NCBI RefSeq assembly: GCF_900101295.1
Contig: NZ_FOIL01000003.1
Coordinates: 85,792-149,791, forward strand
Direction of reading: 5' to 3'
DNA: 64,000 bases
Origin: [Clostridium] aminophilum
Lineage (GTDB): Bacteria; Bacillota; Clostridia; Lachnospirales; Lachnospiraceae
The position numbers were made by a program, and so were the translations under genes. Below the pieces are notes generated by a model. It made no database searches and was not told the origin of the DNA. It saw only the letters and a program-made list of their open reading frames with translations. This document shows positions 60,327 through 64,000 of this stretch, piece by piece (the first letter of the stretch is position 1; the number at the start of each line of letters is the position of its first letter).

Positions 60327-61607
60327 ATGGTAAGAGCAATTGTAGGCGCTAACTGGGGCGATGAAGGTAAGGGCAAGATCACAGATATGCTTGCTCAGAC
60401 CTCCGATGTAGTTGTACGTTTCCAGGGTGGGCATAACGCCGGACACACAATCATCAATGATTACGGACGTTTTTCACTGCACCTTCTTCCGTCGGGTATT
60501 TTTAACGACAATACCACCTGTATTCTGGGCAATGGTGTGGCCCTCGATATCGGTAAATTCATCGAGGAGCTGGAGTCCGTTCTCGCACAGGGCATTCCGA
60601 CACCGAAGATCCTGGTTTCCGACCGGGCACAGATTCTGATGCCGTACCATGTTCTCTTTGATACCTATGAGGAAGAGAGACTGGCCGGCAGATCCTTCGG
60701 TTCCACTAAGAGCGGAATCGCTCCGTTCTTCTCCGACAAGTTTGCAAAGGTCGGCTTCCAGGTCAATGAGCTGTTCATGCCGGAAGAGGAACTTCGCGCG
60801 CGCGTGGCAAATGTTGTCGAGAAAAAGAACATTGAACTGAAGTATCTCTACAACAAGCCGGAACTCAGCGTGGACGAGGTTTTCGGCCAGCTCATGAAGT
60901 ACAAGGAGATGATTGCTCCGTATGTAGCGGATACCGCCAAGTTCCTGAACGACGCCATCAAGGCAGGCAAGACCATCCTTCTTGAGGGCCAGCTCGGAAC
61001 ACTGAAGGATCCGGATCACGGCATATATCCGATGGTTACCTCTTCCTCGACCCTGGCAGCATACGGTGCGGTCGGTGCTGGCATCCCGCCGTATGAGATC
61101 AAGGACATCATCACCGTTGTAAAGGCATATTCCAGCGCGGTCGGTGCCGGTGCGTTTGTCAGTGAGATCTTCGGCGACGAGGCTGAGGAACTGAGAAAGC
61201 GCGGCGGTGATAAGGGCGAGTACGGCGCAACCACCGGAAGACCGAGAAGAGTCGGCTGGTTCGATGCGGTTGCAACCCGTTACGGTGTCCAGAGACAGGG
61301 TGCAACACAGGTTGCGCTGACCGTTCTGGATGTTCTCGGATATCTGGATGAGCTTCATCTCTGTGTCGGATACGAGATTGACGGAGAGATCGTCAAAGAT
61401 TTCCCGGTTACCTGGAAACTGGAAAAGGCAAAGCCGGTTTACAAGACCATGCCGGGCTGGAAGTGCGACATTCGCGGAATCAAGGAGTACGACAAGCTTC
61501 CGAAGGAGTGCCGTGATTACATCGAGGAGATCGAGCGTCAGATCGAGTGCCCGATTAAGATGGTTTCCAACGGACCGGGCAGAAACGAGATTATTTTCCG
61601 CAAGTAA
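60327..61607 (+). CDS. purA: Adenylosuccinate synthetase
   Basis: GTP-dependent ligase joining IMP and aspartate, the first AMP-specific step. 426 residues, normal length. NWGDEGKGKITDML at the N-terminus is the catalytic/GTP loop. FQGGHNAGHTI (about 33), FGSTKSGIAPFFSDKFAK-type segment (about 130; STKSGIAP core), EGQLGTLKDPDHGIYPMVTSSS-type loop (about 222; EGQLGTLKD core) and GATTGRPRRVGWFD (about 298) are all present. GGAGG precedes the ATG. It is followed by strong terminators. Confidence 0.97.
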   Translation: MVRAIVGANWGDEGKGKITDMLAQTSDVVVRFQGGHNAGHTIINDYGRFSLHLLPSGIFNDNTTCILGNGVALDIGKFIEELESVLAQGIPTPKILVSDRAQILMPYHVLFDTYEEERLAGRSFGSTKSGIAPFFSDKFAKVGFQVNELFMPEEELRARVANVVEKKNIELKYLYNKPELSVDEVFGQLMKYKEMIAPYVADTAKFLNDAIKAGKTILLEGQLGTLKDPDHGIYPMVTSSSTLAAYGAVGAGIPPYEIKDIITVVKAYSSAVGAGAFVSEIFGDEAEELRKRGGDKGEYGATTGRPRRVGWFDAVATRYGVQRQGATQVALTVLDVLGYLDELHLCVGYEIDGEIVKDFPVTWKLEKAKPVYKTMPGWKCDIRGIKEYDKLPKECRDYIEEIERQIECPIKMVSNGPGRNEIIFRK

Positions 61608-61620
61608 TATCGAACGCAGA

Positions 61621-61647
61621 CCGGCGGCGTGGTTTTTGTGCCGCCGG
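61621..61647 (+). terminator. First hairpin after purA
   Basis: CCGGCGGC (61621-61628) and GCCGCCGG (61640-61647) form a perfect 8-bp stem 14 bases after the purA stop. There is no T-run directly after, so it probably acts together with the longer hairpin that follows. Confidence 0.65.
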
Positions 61648-61668
61648 GACCTGATAATATGTCCATCA

Positions 61669-61752
61669 CGCAGAGAAAACGCCGGCAGACTGTTCTGCCG
61701 GCGTTTTCTCTGCGCGTCTTTTCTCTGCGCGTCTTTTCTCTGCGCATTTTTT
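61669..61752 (+). terminator. 21-bp perfect stem terminator with 15-base tandem repeats in its tail
   Basis: The arms 61669-61689 and 61694-61714 are perfectly complementary over 21 bases with a CTGT loop. The tail holds three copies of TTCTCTGCGCGTCTT-like 15-base units (starting 61706, 61721, 61736; the last ends ATTTT) and then TTTTTTC. The repeats reuse the 3' arm of the stem, so the tail could compete for pairing with the 5' arm. The convergent small membrane gene ends about 100 bases later. Confidence 0.8.
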
Positions 61753-61856
61753 CTTCGTTTCTTTTTTCGGTTCCTTTTCTCTCCATTCCGAAGACGGAGA
61801 ACCCGGATCCGGAGTAAAGAAACGTTAATAAAGTTTCATGGGAATCTGTGCTATAA

Positions 61857-62171
61857 TCAAAGACAGTTATGTGATTCCGGTGTTGAATCCGGGGAAGCTG
61901 CGTTTGCGGAAAAAGTACTGTCATCGCCTTCCGGTGCTCCGGATGCCGTTTCGAAGACGTCCCGGTTTGCTTCCCGTTTGTTCTTTATGGAAAGGCGGAG
62001 AAACATGGTATAGAGGTAGAGCAGCGCCGGCACAACGACCGTCAGAAACAGACTTGTCATCAGAAGACTCTGGGCGAGGGGACTGCCGATAAGCGCGCAG
62101 ACCACCGAGCCGGCATAGAGTGCCAAAATGAGGATAACGGCTGAAACAGCCAGGATTCTTTTCAGCTTCAT
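61857..62171 (-). CDS. Small membrane protein, function unknown
   Basis: 104 residues with two predicted helices (about 6-28, ILAVSAVILILALYAGSVVCA, and about 36-60, LLMTSLFLTVVVPALLYLYTMF). A basic loop (LRLSIKNKREANR) and an acidic/Ser-Asn-rich cytoplasmic-type tail follow. AAGGAAAGG precedes the ATG on the minus strand. I do not recognise the family. The terminator set of purA lies against its 3' end. The frame is kept because of its good ribosome site, clear helices and position; antisense frames there are Arg-rich and unlike proteins. Confidence 0.65.
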   Translation of the reverse strand: MKLKRILAVSAVILILALYAGSVVCALIGSPLAQSLLMTSLFLTVVVPALLYLYTMFLRLSIKNKREANRDVFETASGAPEGDDSTFSANAASPDSTPESHNCL

Positions 62172-62265
62172 GGGGATTCCTTTCCTTACAGGTTTGTCAG
62201 ACGATATTATATATGATTCTTAACCATTTTTCCATAAAATCCCGAGAAAGGAGGCGGAGGCGGAG

Positions 62266-63612
62266 ATGAAACAGCGGCGGAACAGTCCTGCGGAAGCGCG
62301 GACTCAGAAAAAAACGCACACATCCGGCGGGAGATTTCGCCGGATCGCGGCGGCGATGCTGGCGTTCGGAATGACCTTTTCCGGTATCTTCCCCGGAAAC
62401 ATTTCTCTGTTTACCGCTCCGGCCTACGCGGCGTCAAGAGATTTTACCGGACCGGATGTCGTGTGCCTGGACGGAAAGAACCGGGAGGTACCGGGTAACT
62501 GGGAATATGTCGGAAAAGAATGGCGTTACCGCAAAAAGGACGGTACCTATGTCTCGTCTCAGTGGCTGTATTATCAGGATAAATGGTATTATGCGGATGC
62601 AGACGGCTATCTTAAAACCGACGGCAGGGTAAAACTTGCCGGACATCCCTATTATTTCGATGAGGACGGAGCGATGATTACCGGTTGGCTTCTGGACAGC
62701 GAGGACGGCCGATGGTACCGGATCCGGGAGGACGGGAGTATGACGACCGGCTGGATCAATGCCGGCGGATACTGGTATCTCTTTGACCCGAAGGGCCGTC
62801 TCTATATGGGAGGCCGTCATATGGCGGACGGACATCTCTACACCTTTCATGAAAACGGAAGGCTGGCGGCGGGAAGTTTTATCCGTACCAGGTTCTATAA
62901 TCTGGACGGGATCCACGATCCGGAGGGAGATATGATCCTCTACGGAAAGCGGAAACCGCCGAAGACCGAGGAAGACAAGCTGACGGAGCAGTTTTCCGAG
63001 ATTCCGCCGTATTGGGTGAACCGCTTCCGCGAGGACGGATGGCAGTTTATGTGGTACACCGATAAGATCTACCTGTCCGCTCCGCTGACAGACCGGGGGA
63101 TCTGGTATGTGAAATACACGACCGATACCGATTACAAAAAGATCAAGTTTACCGATCCGGAAGCTGTCCGGATGGGGTTCGGCGAATACATTGCATCTGT
63201 TCTCAGACGGACGGTGAAAGAGCGGGACAAGATGGAAGAGGCTGTCGTCGGATACGATGAGTTTGCCTCCGGTTCTTCCATTGCCCCCTCGCTTCCGTCA
63301 TATTTTGCGGACGATGAGAACGCCATGGCTGCCGTTATGTTCTGTGGATATTTTGATCCGGCGGTCCGTGAGGAAATGCGGGAGAATTCCCCGGAACTCG
63401 CGGAAACGATCGAGGAACTTCTCCGTGTGACGCCGGACCGGAAGCCGGAAGAGTATGAGCTTTCGGAAAACGGCGGAATGGGATTCGGCGGTTTCGGCCC
63501 CGCATCGGAACGCGTTGACTCGAAGGCCACGGGTCCGGCTGCCGAGGGTGAATCCGGTGACCGGGCGCAGGCCGAAACCGGGGCAGAGTCGTCCTCTGCT
63601 TCGACATCATGA
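62266..63612 (+). CDS. Secreted protein with cell-wall-binding repeats and a non-repeat C-terminal domain
   Basis: 448 residues. Basic N-terminus and signal peptide (FRRIAAAMLAFGMTFSGIF), then choline-binding-type repeats (WEYVGKEWRYRKKDGTYVSS, WYYADADGYLKTDG, YYFDEDGAMITGW, WYRIREDGSMTTGW, YWYLFDPKGRLYMGG, LYTFHENGRLAAG; about 75-210). The region about 235-385 is not repetitive (FREDGWQFMWYTDKIYLSAP, EYIASVLRRTVKERDKMEE) and resembles no family I know, although a peptidase-like role is possible. A low-complexity Ala/Gly/Ser tail ends it. GGAGGCGGAG precedes the ATG. The stop abuts the palindromic repeat copy. Confidence 0.8.
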   Translation: MKQRRNSPAEARTQKKTHTSGGRFRRIAAAMLAFGMTFSGIFPGNISLFTAPAYAASRDFTGPDVVCLDGKNREVPGNWEYVGKEWRYRKKDGTYVSSQWLYYQDKWYYADADGYLKTDGRVKLAGHPYYFDEDGAMITGWLLDSEDGRWYRIREDGSMTTGWINAGGYWYLFDPKGRLYMGGRHMADGHLYTFHENGRLAAGSFIRTRFYNLDGIHDPEGDMILYGKRKPPKTEEDKLTEQFSEIPPYWVNRFREDGWQFMWYTDKIYLSAPLTDRGIWYVKYTTDTDYKKIKFTDPEAVRMGFGEYIASVLRRTVKERDKMEEAVVGYDEFASGSSIAPSLPSYFADDENAMAAVMFCGYFDPAVREEMRENSPELAETIEELLRVTPDRKPEEYELSENGGMGFGGFGPASERVDSKATGPAAEGESGDRAQAETGAESSSASTS

Positions 63613-63746
63613 GAACAAAGTCCGCAAGCGGACTTCGGCTCCCCCATCCCCTCAGTCCTGAGGGGAGCCCCGCGGACTTTGCGCGCCGCCGCTGGTCACC
63701 ATTAGGTGACAGCTTCCTTGGCGAAGCACTTAGCGAGGTCTTTTCG
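63613..63746 (-). repeat. Composite palindromic repeat, copy 2 (inverted)
   Basis: Inverted relative to 47539-47724: 63613-63670 matches that copy's 3' part with one substitution and one C indel, and GGTCTTTTCG (63737-63746) matches its other end. The centre differs and holds TCACC-ATTA-GGTGA. The element starts directly after the stop of the wall-binding protein and the IS110 transposase follows about 115 bases later. Confidence 0.8.
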
Positions 63747-63860
63747 AGCTTAGATAATATGAAGTGACCCCACATTTGTAGCACCGTGGATTTACCTGTA
63801 TACTGATGATTGAAAAGATCAATGGTAACAGGGATTACCGCATACAAAAGGAGGTCACCA

Positions 63861-64000
63861 ATGAATAGAATAATCAAAATCGGCATGGATGTCCATAGTA
63901 CAAACTATACTTTATGTGCAATGGAACCCACGATTGGAACAGAAGACCGTGTTTTTGGTGAAATTCAAGTTGCTCCCGATTATAAAGAAATCATTCTTTT
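63861..64000 (+). CDS. IS110-family transposase, N-terminal part (3' truncated by window)
   Basis: Recombinase of an insertion sequence using a DEDD (RuvC-like) active site. The visible 46 codons begin MNRIIKIGMDVHSTNYTL, where the D9 in IGMDVH is the first catalytic Asp; this is the standard IS110 start. AAAGGAGG precedes the ATG. The rest lies beyond the window. In IS110 elements the noncoding left end can encode the bridge RNA that selects donor and target; here about 115 bases (63747-63860) are available. Confidence 0.85.
   Translation, partial: MNRIIKIGMDVHSTNYTLCAMEPTIGTEDRVFGEIQVAPDYKEIIL

Noticed and set aside
61330..62013. 227-residue plus-strand frame through the purA end and terminators
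   Set aside because: It reads through purA in another frame and the terminator repeats (FSLRVFSLRVF), so it is not a gene.

Overview
The window reads as chromosome of a Gram-positive Clostridia member, most likely a Lachnospiraceae relative. Evidence: strong GGAGG-type ribosome sites, a PBP1A/TypA/YigZ/DapAB/PurAB housekeeping set, D-Ala-D-Ala carboxypeptidase and other secreted proteins ending in choline-binding-type (YYxDxxGxMxTGW) repeats, an LCP/CpsBCD-type exopolysaccharide system and no outer-membrane genes. Species cannot be fixed from sequence alone. The housekeeping flanks are GC-rich; the CRISPR locus (about 5.4-15.6 kb) and the late EPS genes (about 24.4-30.2 kb) are clearly AT-rich, which suggests acquired islands.

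Layout: 1-5.4 kb holds the 3' end of argS, a heterodimeric ABC exporter pair and a PHP phosphoesterase. 5.6-15.6 kb is a complete type III-A (Csm) CRISPR-Cas locus on the + strand: cas6, cas10, csm2, csm3, csm4, csm5, a leader, a 13-repeat array, then cas1, cas2 and the CARF-HEPN nuclease csm6. csm4 is split by a -1 frameshift at a T6A7 run, and its missing C-terminus is intact in the next frame. 15.6-30.2 kb is an exopolysaccharide operon: polyprenyl glycosylphosphotransferase, LCP protein, a small secreted protein, CpsB/C/D phosphoregulation, TagA/CpsF-type and GT4 glycosyltransferases, two pyruvyl transferases, a Wzy-like polymerase, a nitroreductase-family protein and a Wzx flippase. A frameshifted AraC regulator and a minus-strand GDP-fucose operon (gmd, fcl, manC) follow.

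34.9-41.4 kb holds a repeat-VanZ fusion protein, a D,D-carboxypeptidase, valS and a TetR regulator. 41.7-47.3 kb holds a cell-wall-binding secreted protein, a 767-residue extracellular coiled-coil protein and an MMPL/RND exporter, probably controlled by the divergent TetR. 47.7-50.7 kb carries folC, a 53-residue ORF and a membrane TPR protein. After that come PBP1A (minus strand), yigZ, typA, a CobO-like ATPase, dapA, dapB, purB, purA, a small membrane protein and another cell-wall-binding protein. The window ends inside an IS110-family transposase.

The least ordinary features are: (i) the csm4 homopolymer frameshift; (ii) the CRISPR array placed between effector and adaptation modules, behind a leader with a long inverted repeat; (iii) an imperfect ~60-bp promoter-like duplication bracketing the EPS locus; (iv) C9 and G8 tracts in the EPS locus, possible phase-variation switches; (v) a near-identical composite palindromic repeat in opposite orientations at 47.5-47.7 and 63.6-63.7 kb, the second copy abutting the IS110 element; (vi) a hairpin shared by the leaders of valS and purA; (vii) dense operator-like palindromes between tetR and the surface-protein/MMPL module.
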